Assembly (NCBI RefSeq): GCF_000262305.1
Contig: NC_017910.1
Span: forward strand, 1,178,001 to 1,242,000
Reading direction: 5' to 3'
Length of the DNA stretch: 64,000 nt
Source of the DNA: Shimwellia blattae DSM 4481 = NBRC 105725
GTDB lineage: Bacteria; Pseudomonadota; Gammaproteobacteria; Enterobacterales; Enterobacteriaceae
Under the pieces are notes generated by a model, which did not search any database, was not told the origin of the DNA, and saw only the letters and a list, made by a program, of their open reading frames with translations. The position numbers were made by a program, and so were the translations under genes. This document shows, piece by piece, positions 1 through 8,152 of this stretch. Within the stretch, counting starts at the first letter, position 1. Each line of letters starts with the position of its first letter.

Positions 1-2
1 AT

Positions 3-1058
3 ATCGTGCCGGATACCCATAACTTTGAGAGCTGGGGGTTCAGTACGCCCTGGGCCGGGGTAGCCACTAAAACCACAACGGCCCGCTGGCCGGTGGTCTC
101 TGCCGCAACGGCGAAAACGGCGCAGGGAGAGCCGGTCTCCATGGAGGCATTCTGCATTGCGGTGGCCAGACGGATGGGGCTGCCGGGCTTTGGGGATAAC
201 GCCATACCCGACAGCCAGGGCGAGATGCAGGGGCTACACCGGGCGGAGGACTATTACCTGCGCGTGGCGGCCAATATCGCCTTTGCCGGGCAAAAACCAC
301 TGCCGCCAGCAGACGAGCAGGATATTGCCCTGTCGGGGGTTGAGCGTATTTTCCCGGCCATCCGCACTACGCTGAAACCCGCAGAGGCGCTGCCGGTGGC
401 GTTTCTGTATAGCCGCGGCGGGCGGTTTGCACCGCCGGAAACGGGCCGGAAAGCGGGCCTTGTGGGGGCGGAGTGGGTAAAACCGCTGCAAATCTGGAAC
501 CCGCAGGTGGCGGCCTACAAATACGCCTTAACCGGGGAGCGCTACAGCGGCTGCCCGACCTGGTATCCGGCGCGCCTGTCTGATGGCCGGGCGCTGGAGG
601 CGCTCTACCCGCCCGCCCGCTGGCCGCTGCAACTGATTTCGTTTAAATCTAACCTGATGAGCAGCAGCACCGGGGTGACCGAACGGCTGCACCGGGTGAA
701 ACCGGCAGGGCTGGTGGCGATAAACCCGCAGGATGGCAAGCGCTTTGGCCTGCAACATGGCGACAGGGCGCGCATCCGCACCCCCGGGGGGCAGCTGGAG
801 GTGCAGATAAGCCTGCTTGCGGGGGTGATGCCGGGGGTAATTGCCATCGAGCATGGCTACGGCCATAAGGAGTCCGGCGCCCGCTCCTGGTGGCTTGACG
901 GGGAGCAGGTGGCCGGTCAGCACTATGCTGGCGCAGGTATTAACCTTAATGATCTGGGCTTTGCGGATCCTACCCGCAAGATCCCCGGCCCGTGGCTGGA
1001 CTGGGTGACCGGGGCTGCCGTTCGCCAGGGGCTACCGGCAATGATTGAGAAAGTCTGA
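3..1058 (+). CDS. ttrA: Tetrathionate reductase subunit A, C-terminal part (5' end outside window)
   Basis: This is the last ~350 residues of a large molybdopterin oxidoreductase; the frame is open from the window edge, so the GTG at position 6 is not the true start. The end carries a molybdopterin-dinucleotide-binding type domain (segment near GLQHGDRARI, then GVIAIEHGYGH) and a C-terminus of the kind seen in TtrA (GINLNDLGFADPTRK). TtrA is the catalytic subunit of the periplasmic enzyme that reduces tetrathionate to thiosulfate in anaerobic respiration. It is high-GC and unrelated to the T6SS downstream. Recognition is from remembered family features; another CISM-type reductase is the main alternative. 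Confidence 0.82.
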   Translation: MVPDTHNFESWGFSTPWAGVATKTTTARWPVVSAATAKTAQGEPVSMEAFCIAVARRMGLPGFGDNAIPDSQGEMQGLHRAEDYYLRVAANIAFAGQKPLPPADEQDIALSGVERIFPAIRTTLKPAEALPVAFLYSRGGRFAPPETGRKAGLVGAEWVKPLQIWNPQVAAYKYALTGERYSGCPTWYPARLSDGRALEALYPPARWPLQLISFKSNLMSSSTGVTERLHRVKPAGLVAINPQDGKRFGLQHGDRARIRTPGGQLEVQISLLAGVMPGVIAIEHGYGHKESGARSWWLDGEQVAGQHYAGAGINLNDLGFADPTRKIPGPWLDWVTGAAVRQGLPAMIEKV

Positions 1059-1065
1059 TTATCGC

Positions 1066-1088
1066 GGGGCCTGGTATAAACGGGCCCC
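1066..1088 (+). terminator. Putative hairpin terminator after ttrA
   Basis: GGGGCC (1066-1071) pairs with GGCCCC (1083-1088) around an 11-nt loop, 8 bp after the ttrA stop, followed by an A/T-rich stretch without a clean T run. A second small hairpin, GGTGGT-ATT-ACCACC (1101-1115), is followed by TTTAT. Either could end ttr transcription. Confidence 0.5.
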
Positions 1089-1115
1089 ATTATTATTTGT
1101 GGTGGTATTACCACC

Positions 1116-1501
1116 TTTATATCAATCGGCCCTTAGCCATCAAAATATAAACCTGGTAATATTTCTTTTGTCTCCTGCCTCCCTGTAACCTTAACCTTTA
1201 AAAGGTTCGGTGATTTCTGTGTTTCGATATTTATTTAAATTAACGTTGTATCGTCTCACCCACAAATTTCTGCATACGTTAACTGCTGCGATATAAATGT
1301 TTGCTGATTGTATCCCCTGCAGTTTATTTTACTAGTATGGTATGTCTGGTTGCTATTAATTCTGGTTTAAAATTCTTAGTAATTTTATTATTTTGACACA
1401 ATGAACTGTAAATATTATTTTTTACAGATCGTTATTCCATTATCGTGTGTAAAGAATCTTGAGTGAAAAGTGTACACAGCGATAAACAGAGGGATGATGA
1501 G
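1116..1501 (+). promoter_or_regulatory. AT-rich intergenic region upstream of the T6SS operon, with a candidate promoter
   Basis: No credible gene is seen in these ~385 bases, which are far more AT-rich than the flanking genes. A TTGACA at 1393-1398 with TATTTT at 1416-1421 (17-bp spacing) is a possible sigma-70 promoter. An inverted repeat CTGTAAA-N8-TTTACAG (1406-1427) overlaps its -10 region and could bind a regulator. AT-rich T6SS promoters are often silenced by H-NS; that is inference here. Confidence 0.45.
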
Positions 1502-1999
1502 ATGGCTGAGAGTTTCCAGAATGAAGTGCCCAAAGCACGTATTAATCTAAAACTTGACCTGCATACGGGGGGCGCAAGCAAGAAAACTGAACTTCCCCTG
1601 AAATTACTTATTGCAGGCGACTTCAGTAATGGTCAGGAGTCCGCGCCATTACCGGAGCGTAAAAAAGTTAATCTGAACAAAAATAATATTGATGCAGTTC
1701 TTTTCGAATATTCTCCAAAAGTAAACCTTACCGTTAAAAATACGCTGGCCGGTGACGGTAGCGAAGACAATATCAGCCTGATATTCCGGAGCATGAAGGA
1801 TTTCTCTCCGGAGCAGGTCTCCCGGCAAATACCTCAGCTCAAGGCGATGCTTTCCATGCGCAATTTGCTGCGCGATTTAAAAGCAAACCTGCTGGACAAC
1901 CAGGCCTTCCGAAAAGAGCTGGAGAAGATCCTGCTCGACCCGGCATTAAGCGCCGAACTCCGGGAGGAGCTCTCCGCCCTGGCACCGAAACAGCCATAA
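1502..1999 (+). CDS. tssB: T6SS sheath small subunit TssB (VipA)
   Basis: A 165-residue protein with the TssB N-terminus (VPKARINLKLDL), the conserved LPLKLLIAGDF segment and the FRSMKDFSPE motif. TssB pairs with TssC to form the contractile cytoplasmic sheath. The start at 1502 is preferred over an upstream in-frame GTG at 1463 because AGAGGGA lies just ahead of it and the family begins there. It is first in the operon, 39 bp before tssC. Confidence 0.96.
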   Translation: MAESFQNEVPKARINLKLDLHTGGASKKTELPLKLLIAGDFSNGQESAPLPERKKVNLNKNNIDAVLFEYSPKVNLTVKNTLAGDGSEDNISLIFRSMKDFSPEQVSRQIPQLKAMLSMRNLLRDLKANLLDNQAFRKELEKILLDPALSAELREELSALAPKQP

Positions 2000-2038
2000 C
2001 GGCCACGATAATTTAACGGATTAATAAGGAAGATGCTG

Positions 2039-3580
2039 ATGTCTGTAAAAAATGAGCATGCCGCTGGCGGCGAGAGTGTGGTACTTGAGCGCCCTGCCGC
2101 GGGCGGGGTTTATGCGTCCCTGTTTGAAAAAATCAATCTCAGCCCGGTGTCTGAGCTGAGCGCCCTGGATATCTGGCAGGATGCGCAGGCGATGTCGGAT
2201 GCCACCGCTGATGAGCGGTTAACCGCCGGAATGCAGGTGTTCCTGGAGTGCCTTAAAAAATCGGGCTCAAAAATTGAAAAGCTCGATAAAACGCTGATTG
2301 ATCACCATATCGCGGAGCTGGACTACCAGATTAGCCGCCAGCTGGATGCGGTAATGCACAGCGAAGAATTTCAGGCGGTGGAGAGCCTGTGGCGCGGCGT
2401 GAAGTCGCTGGTCGATAAAACGGATTTTCGCCAGAACGTGAAAGTGGAACTCCTGGATATGTCGAAAGAGGATCTGCGCCAGGACTTCGAAGACAGCCCG
2501 GAAATTGTCCAGAGCGGGTTGTATAAACACACCTATATTGATGAGTACGACACCCCGGGCGGCGAGCCGATTGCGGCACTGATTTCCGCTTATGAATTTG
2601 ACGCATCCGCCCAGGATGTTGCCCTGCTGCGCAATATTTCGAAAGTGTCTGCCGCCGCGCATATGCCGTTTATCGGCTCCGCAGGCCCGACGTTTTTCTT
2701 CCGGGACTCCATGGAAGATGTGGCGGCCATCAAGGATATCGGTAACTACTTTGACCGCGCCGAGTACATCAAGTGGAAATCCTTCCGTGAGACCGACGAC
2801 GCCCGCTATATCGGCCTGGTGATGCCGCGCGTACTGGGCCGCCTGCCGTATGGTCCGGACACCGTGCCGGTGCGCAGTTTTAACTACGTTGAAGAAGTGA
2901 AAGGCCCGGACCACAACAAATATCTCTGGACCAGTGCCGCTTTCGCTTTTGCATCCAACATGGTGCGCAGCTTCATTAACAACGGCTGGTGTGTCCAGAT
3001 CCGTGGCCCACAGGCCGGTGGTGCGGTGCAGGATCTGCCCATCCATCTGTACGATCTGGGGACCGGGAATCAGGTGAAGATCCCGTCTGAAGTGATGATT
3101 CCGGAGACCCGCGAATTTGAATTCGCCAGCCTGGGGTTCATCCCTTTGTCGTACTACAAAAACCGCGACTACGCGTGCTTCTTCTCGGCAAACTCCACCC
3201 AGAAACCGGCGCTGTATGACACTGCGGATGCGACGGCGAACAGCCGCATCAACGCCCGCCTGCCGTACATCTTCCTGCTGTCGCGTATCGCCCATTACCT
3301 GAAGATGATTCAGCGTGAAAACATCGGCACCACCAAGGACCGGCGTTTGCTGGAGCTGGAGCTTAACACCTGGGTGCGCAGCCTGGTGACGGAGATGACC
3401 GATCCGGGCGACGAGCTGCAGGCTTCTCACCCGCTGCGTGATGCCAGAGTGGTGGTGGAAGACATTGAGGATAACCCGGGGTTCTTCCGCGTGAAGCTGT
3501 ACGCCATCCCGCACTTCCAGGTGGAAGGTATGGACGTCAACCTGTCACTGGTTTCCCGGATGCCGAAGGCGAAATCGTAA
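2039..3580 (+). CDS. tssC: T6SS sheath large subunit TssC (VipB)
   Basis: A 513-residue EvpB/VC_A0108-family protein, full length for the family. Typical stretches include FQAVESLWRGVKSLV, the central IGSAGPTFF region and the C-terminal GFFRVKLYAIPHFQVEG. With TssB it forms the helical sheath whose contraction drives the Hcp tube and is recycled by ClpV. ATGs exist at 2033 and 2039; the second is chosen because AAGGA ends 8 bases before it. Confidence 0.96.
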   Translation: MSVKNEHAAGGESVVLERPAAGGVYASLFEKINLSPVSELSALDIWQDAQAMSDATADERLTAGMQVFLECLKKSGSKIEKLDKTLIDHHIAELDYQISRQLDAVMHSEEFQAVESLWRGVKSLVDKTDFRQNVKVELLDMSKEDLRQDFEDSPEIVQSGLYKHTYIDEYDTPGGEPIAALISAYEFDASAQDVALLRNISKVSAAAHMPFIGSAGPTFFFRDSMEDVAAIKDIGNYFDRAEYIKWKSFRETDDARYIGLVMPRVLGRLPYGPDTVPVRSFNYVEEVKGPDHNKYLWTSAAFAFASNMVRSFINNGWCVQIRGPQAGGAVQDLPIHLYDLGTGNQVKIPSEVMIPETREFEFASLGFIPLSYYKNRDYACFFSANSTQKPALYDTADATANSRINARLPYIFLLSRIAHYLKMIQRENIGTTKDRRLLELELNTWVRSLVTEMTDPGDELQASHPLRDARVVVEDIEDNPGFFRVKLYAIPHFQVEGMDVNLSLVSRMPKAKS

Positions 3581-3598
3581 GGCGAGGGGAAACCAGGG

Positions 3599-4948
3599 AT
3601 GAAAATTCATCGTCCGTTATGGAATGAAGGGGCGCTTCTGGCCCCTCAACAATTTCAGCAACAATCTGAATGGGATGCATTTTCCCGGGCCGGTATTGCC
3701 GCCCGTGGAAATGTCTTTCCCTGGGGGGTTGGTCGGGTAGAGCTGGATGAAGCGATGCTGGCCTCCGGTCGCGTCCAGGCGCAGTTACTTCGTCTCTGGC
3801 TCCCGGATGACACGCTGGTTGATACCCGGTGCAGCGATCTGCCACCGGAGCCGCGTGAAATCGGGGCACCGGATTCGGCCAGCAATGCCCCGGTGACGGT
3901 ATATGTGGCGTTGCCTGTGATGCAGGCCGGGATCGTGAATGTGCAGACGGACACGGTCCCGGCTGAGCGCCCGCTGCGTTATCGGGAAGCCTGGGAGACG
4001 ATCGCCGATTGTTTCGGTCAGGAAGAAGAGCCGATGGCGGTGGCCCGCTTTAACCTGGCATTCCGTTTCGGACATGAAGACAACGGCGCCTGGGATACCT
4101 GCGCCATTGCCCGTCTGTTGCCGGACGGGCAGGGGGGCTGGCGTCAGGATCCTGACTTTATCCCGCCGATGGCGCTGTTCTCGGCAAGTCGTCATCTGTG
4201 TGAGCGCCTGGCACTGCTGAATCGCCAGCTGCGCTCCCGCCGTCAGCGTCTGATGTCCATGCGCCGTGAGAGCAACGACAGGATGGCTGATTTTGCAGTC
4301 GCTGATGTTTCGCTTTTCTGGCTGCTGAATGCCCTGAATTCGCATGCCCGTGTGCTCTCTGAGTATGCGCGTTTCCCTGACAGGCATCCTGAGCAGGTCT
4401 GGGGCGAGCTGGCTCGTCTTGCCGGCAGTATGCTGACTTTCTCGCTTGAGCACGATCTGGATGCCATTCCGGGTTATGACCACCTCGCGCCGGAGAAAAC
4501 CTTCCCGCCACTCTTCGACCTTATCAGCGAACTGCTGGAAGCCAGCCTGCCATCACGCGTGGTGGCTGTCCGTATGGATCGCCTGGAGCCCGAAACCTGG
4601 AAGGCGGTGTTGCACGATATTCGTCTGCGCGATGAAGCCGATTTCTATCTCTCCGTTCGGGCAAACCAGCCAGCCTGGCAGATTGCTGAACGCTTCGCCG
4701 AAGTCTGTATTGCCGGTGCCCCGGCAAGTGTGGGCGAAGTGTCCGGTCTGGCTGTTGAAGGTATTGGCCTCATTGCCCTGAACCGCGTGCCTGCTGTGCT
4801 GCCGGTGCGTCTGGAGAACCAGTACTTTGTGCTGGATATGGAGTGTGATGCCGCCCGTGAAATGCTGGATCAGGGGGTCTGCGTCTTCTATGTTCCGTCC
4901 GTGCTCGGCGAACTTGATCTCGAACTGTTTGCGGTGCTGCGCTCATGA
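3599..4948 (+). CDS. tssK: T6SS baseplate protein TssK
   Basis: A 449-residue protein with the family N-terminus (WNEGALLAPQQFQQQ). TssK is the baseplate trimer that links the TssEFG wedges to the TssLM membrane complex in the cytoplasm. Its ATG lies 19 bp after tssC, behind a GAGGGGA-type ribosome site, and its stop overlaps the tssL start by 4 bp (ATGA), so the two are probably translationally coupled. Confidence 0.95.
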   Translation: MKIHRPLWNEGALLAPQQFQQQSEWDAFSRAGIAARGNVFPWGVGRVELDEAMLASGRVQAQLLRLWLPDDTLVDTRCSDLPPEPREIGAPDSASNAPVTVYVALPVMQAGIVNVQTDTVPAERPLRYREAWETIADCFGQEEEPMAVARFNLAFRFGHEDNGAWDTCAIARLLPDGQGGWRQDPDFIPPMALFSASRHLCERLALLNRQLRSRRQRLMSMRRESNDRMADFAVADVSLFWLLNALNSHARVLSEYARFPDRHPEQVWGELARLAGSMLTFSLEHDLDAIPGYDHLAPEKTFPPLFDLISELLEASLPSRVVAVRMDRLEPETWKAVLHDIRLRDEADFYLSVRANQPAWQIAERFAEVCIAGAPASVGEVSGLAVEGIGLIALNRVPAVLPVRLENQYFVLDMECDAAREMLDQGVCVFYVPSVLGELDLELFAVLRS

Positions 4949-5697
4949 TAAAGGACTTCGACATTGATGCCCTGTTGGCAGAAACCTGGCTCACCGTGGC
5001 GCAATTGCGTCACGGCGGGCGGGTAACGGATGGCCCGGTGCTTTATGCCGCGTGTAAAGCGCAGGTGGAGAGCGTGCGCGAGGCGCTGGACAGGGCCGGG
5101 TTTGATGCAGAAAGTATCGATCACATTACCTACGCCCAGTGTGCTCTGCTGGATGAAACCGTTCTGAATCGCAGGCCGGAGCCGAAAAATGCAGTCGTGG
5201 AGGTCAGGGGAACAGACGCCACAGAAAGCCATTCCACTGATGAAACGTCCCGTGACGCGCTGAACATGGCCTCGCTGGACGAGGGGCAGAGAACCTGGCG
5301 TTCAGCTCCGTTGCAGACGGTGTACTTTGGCTCACTGCGTGCCGGTGAAGCGCTGTATGACCGCATCGCGGAGATACTGCGACACCCCGCGCCTGAGCCT
5401 GCCGTGCTGGCCTGTTACCAGCGGGTGCTGGCACTCGGTTTCCAGGGGCAGTACCGGTTGTCCGGCATGGGGCAGTCCCGTCGTGATGAGGTTATTGCAG
5501 CACTGAATGAGCGCGTGCCGCCGCTTGAGACCGGCACCTCTCTGGTGGTGCAGAAGACCGGGAGACGTCGTTACAACTTGCTGCGTTCCATCTGGTTCTG
5601 GATTGTGCTGGCGGCGCTCCTGACTGGTGCTGTGTGGCTGGGTGGTCATCTGTGGTTGCAGGACTTGCTGCACCAGCAACTGCCGGAGCAGCCCTGA
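4945..5697 (+). CDS. tssL: T6SS membrane-complex protein TssL (DotU/IcmH type)
   Basis: A 250-residue short-form TssL: a cytoplasmic helical DotU domain (YAQCALLDETVLNR near residues 53-67, the family's conserved region) and a single C-terminal membrane segment at about residues 211-235. It carries no peptidoglycan-binding domain; the adjacent gene supplies one. It anchors TssK to the inner membrane complex with TssM and TssJ. It overlaps tssK by 4 bp and the next gene by 3 bp. Confidence 0.94.
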   Translation: MIKDFDIDALLAETWLTVAQLRHGGRVTDGPVLYAACKAQVESVREALDRAGFDAESIDHITYAQCALLDETVLNRRPEPKNAVVEVRGTDATESHSTDETSRDALNMASLDEGQRTWRSAPLQTVYFGSLRAGEALYDRIAEILRHPAPEPAVLACYQRVLALGFQGQYRLSGMGQSRRDEVIAALNERVPPLETGTSLVVQKTGRRRYNLLRSIWFWIVLAALLTGAVWLGGHLWLQDLLHQQLPEQP

Positions 5698-7379
5698 TGC
5701 GTGGACGAATACTTGCCCGGGCTGCCCTGCCTGTATTGCTGTGCCTTATCGCAGTGTTGTGGCTGGTCTGGGGATTTCTCACATGGCCAGTTGCAGGCAA
5801 ATCGGCGCTGACGCTGCCCGTTATGCTGATATCAGCTGCTATTATCTGCCGGCGTTACCGTCAAAAACGGCCAGCACTGCAGGTTGATGAAGCTGGTTAC
5901 TTCCCGCCTGAAGGCCATACAGGACCGGTGGTGCTGGTGTGCGGAGATGTGGATGATGCCATGTTTGCCGGAGGCCCGGGCCGGGGCACCGCACAGGGGT
6001 GGTATCTCCGGGTAGCGGAACTGACCGGGCTTATCCCTTTTGCAGAGCGTCTGGTGGCCCGCACCCCAACGATGGCAGGCCAGCTCGCCGTGATGTACCG
6101 CTGCCTGCCGGACCAGCATGAGGATGAGGCGTTGTTACGCGCATCCCTGAAAGCGCTGCGCCTGCAGATGAAGCCGTTGCGGGAACTGACCGGCTATAGC
6201 GTACCGCTGATCCTGAATAGCGAATTCAGCGGTCCGGAAACACCCTGGATAGTGGTGCGGGGCAATACGGCTCTTGTGTGCCCGGAAGATGAGCCTGCCG
6301 TCATCCTCAGCGAATGGCAGCAGTCTTCGCAGACGGCCTTTATTCAGCCGTACCTGACCCAGGCGACATCACTGCTTCACTCCGTGATGCTGGATGAGCT
6401 GGGCAAAGCGGACAGGCTGTGCCCGGCCGTACGACCCTTTGCTGTTACTCTGCGTCTCGGGTCGGTAGCCACCTCGACAGCCGCGCTGTGGCCACAATTA
6501 TTGTTCCGCCAGACCCCCATTGCCCCAGCCGGTCGTGTCACGGTGTATGAACCGCGCTGGCATTTTGCCGATGCGGTACTTCCTCTGCTGGCCCCTTATA
6601 CCACCCCGTTGCAGAGTGGAAAAACCGGGCGTCAGGTGGTGATGGTTCTGCTGTTATGCACCCTGGGTGCCATTGCCCTGTCTGTGCGCCATAACCAGTC
6701 ACTTATTCGCAAGGTCAGCGCCGACCTTCAGCGCTGGCAGGCCATCCCGATGAACCACTATGCCCCGAAAGCGCAGGCCCTGTTTGCCCTGCAGCAGGAT
6801 GCGTTGTTGCTGGAACGCTGGCAGCGTCAGGGAGAACCCCACCGCTACGGGCTTGGGCTGTATCCGGGCAACCGCCTGTGGCTGGCGGTGCAGCAGGCCA
6901 TTGATACCTGGGTGCCTCCACCGCCTCCATCAAATCCGAAGCCAAAGCCGGTATCGAAAATTGTCCGTCTCGACAGTATATCGCTGTTCGACCCTGGCCA
7001 GTCTGTGCTGAAAACCGGCTCCACCAAAATGCTGGTGCAGTCACTGGTCGGCATCAAAGCGAAGCCGGGCTGGCTGATTGTTGTGTCCGGCCATACCGAC
7101 AACACCGGCAACCCGCAACTGAACCAGACGCTCTCCCTGAAGCGTGCCGAAGCGGTACGCGACTGGATGCGTGACACCGGCGATGTGCCGGAAACCTGTT
7201 TTGCGGTACAGGCCTATGGCGCAAGCCGTCCTGTCGCAACCAACGACACCCGGGAGGGCCGTGCGCTCAACCGCCGTGTCGAAATCAGTCTGGTACCGCA
7301 GGCCGATGCCTGTCAGATACCGGGCCACACCCCGGCGTCATCGCAGGATGATGGCGCATCACAACACAATGGAGAGTAA
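5697..7379 (+). CDS. T6SS-associated inner-membrane protein with C-terminal OmpA peptidoglycan-binding domain
   Basis: A 560-residue protein with two N-terminal membrane segments (about residues 8-26 and 35-51), a long middle region, a third membrane segment near 311-330, a proline-rich linker (VPPPPPSNPKPKP) and an OmpA-like domain with GHTDNTG and the ALNRRVEISL end. OmpA-like domains bind the peptide of peptidoglycan, so it probably supplies the cell-wall anchor TssL lacks. The ATG at 5697 overlaps the tssL stop; an upstream in-frame start at 5634 lies inside tssL and is rejected. This organisation is common in enterobacterial T6SS loci. Confidence 0.88.
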   Translation: MRGRILARAALPVLLCLIAVLWLVWGFLTWPVAGKSALTLPVMLISAAIICRRYRQKRPALQVDEAGYFPPEGHTGPVVLVCGDVDDAMFAGGPGRGTAQGWYLRVAELTGLIPFAERLVARTPTMAGQLAVMYRCLPDQHEDEALLRASLKALRLQMKPLRELTGYSVPLILNSEFSGPETPWIVVRGNTALVCPEDEPAVILSEWQQSSQTAFIQPYLTQATSLLHSVMLDELGKADRLCPAVRPFAVTLRLGSVATSTAALWPQLLFRQTPIAPAGRVTVYEPRWHFADAVLPLLAPYTTPLQSGKTGRQVVMVLLLCTLGAIALSVRHNQSLIRKVSADLQRWQAIPMNHYAPKAQALFALQQDALLLERWQRQGEPHRYGLGLYPGNRLWLAVQQAIDTWVPPPPPSNPKPKPVSKIVRLDSISLFDPGQSVLKTGSTKMLVQSLVGIKAKPGWLIVVSGHTDNTGNPQLNQTLSLKRAEAVRDWMRDTGDVPETCFAVQAYGASRPVATNDTREGRALNRRVEISLVPQADACQIPGHTPASSQDDGASQHNGE

Positions 7380-7383
7380 TTCC

Positions 7384-7875
7384 ATGGCAATTCCTGTTTA
7401 TCTCTGGCTGAAAGACGACGGCGGCGCGGACATCAAAGGGTCTGTCGACGTTCAGGATCGTGACGGCAGCATCGAAGTGGTGGCGCAGGAGCATAACCTG
7501 TACATCCCGACCGACAACAACACCGGCAAGCTGACCGGTACCCGTATTCATACCCCGTTCCTGTTTACCAAGGAAATCGACTCCTCCAGTCCGTATCTGT
7601 ACAAGGCGGTGACCACCGGCCAGACCCTGAAGTCTGCGGAATTCAGGTGGTACAAAATCAACGATGCGGGCCAGGAAGTGGAGTATTTCAACACCAGGCT
7701 CGAAAACGTGAAAGTGGTGAAAGTGAACCCGGTGATGCACGACATCAAGGATCCGTCCTACGAGAAGCACAATCACCTCGAACAGATTGAGCTGCGTTAC
7801 GAAAAAATCACCTGGACCTATAAAGACGGCAACATTATTCATTCCGATTCCTGGAACGAACGCGCCACCGCCTGA
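7384..7875 (+). CDS. hcp: T6SS tube protein Hcp (TssD)
   Basis: A 163-residue Hcp1-family protein with start MAIPVYLWLKDD, HTPFLFTKEIDSSSP and the end region EQIELRYEKITW. Hexameric rings of Hcp stack into the secreted inner tube and chaperone small effectors. A much earlier in-frame start (7144) would run through the OmpA-like gene in another frame and is rejected; GGAGAG lies upstream of 7384. It is 4 bp after the OmpA-like gene and is followed by a palindrome. Confidence 0.96.
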   Translation: MAIPVYLWLKDDGGADIKGSVDVQDRDGSIEVVAQEHNLYIPTDNNTGKLTGTRIHTPFLFTKEIDSSSPYLYKAVTTGQTLKSAEFRWYKINDAGQEVEYFNTRLENVKVVKVNPVMHDIKDPSYEKHNHLEQIELRYEKITWTYKDGNIIHSDSWNERATA

Positions 7876-7913
7876 TTACGCGTCATCTTTCGCGCTGCAG
7901 GTGCGCTGGCTAC

Positions 7914-7948
7914 GTTCGCTTACCCCGTGCTCGTCGGGGTAAGCGAAC
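7914..7948. promoter_or_regulatory. Perfect 14-bp inverted repeat between hcp and clpV
   Basis: GTTCGCTTACCCCG (7914-7927), a 7-base spacer, and its exact reverse complement (7935-7948) lie 38 bp past the hcp stop. There is no T run after it, so it is not a classic terminator. A stable mRNA hairpin here could protect hcp mRNA from 3' decay or attenuate clpV, giving the high Hcp:ClpV ratio T6SS needs. No gene is seen in 7876-8152. Confidence 0.7.
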
Positions 7949-8152
7949 TTGCTGCCTCCCTGCAACACGAACTCTTCAGCGTAATCCCTGTTTTTAAGCG
8001 GAAGGGAGTGACCTTTCCGCTGTTTTGCTGAGCGCCTGCCCGCGCGGGTGTTCAGCAAAAAACATCATATCCGGAAACAGACCTTATGGGCCTTGGTAAC
8101 GGCCATGGGCGGTAGCGTGTCCGAAAGGTCCTTAACAGTGAGGAACAGCAAT

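Noticed and set aside
1059..1462. A small regulator gene upstream of tssB
   Set aside because: No ORF with ribosome site and helix-turn-helix pattern was seen on either strand.
2267..3514. 415-codon minus-strand ORF opposite tssC
   Set aside because: A frame shadow of a highly conserved sheath gene.
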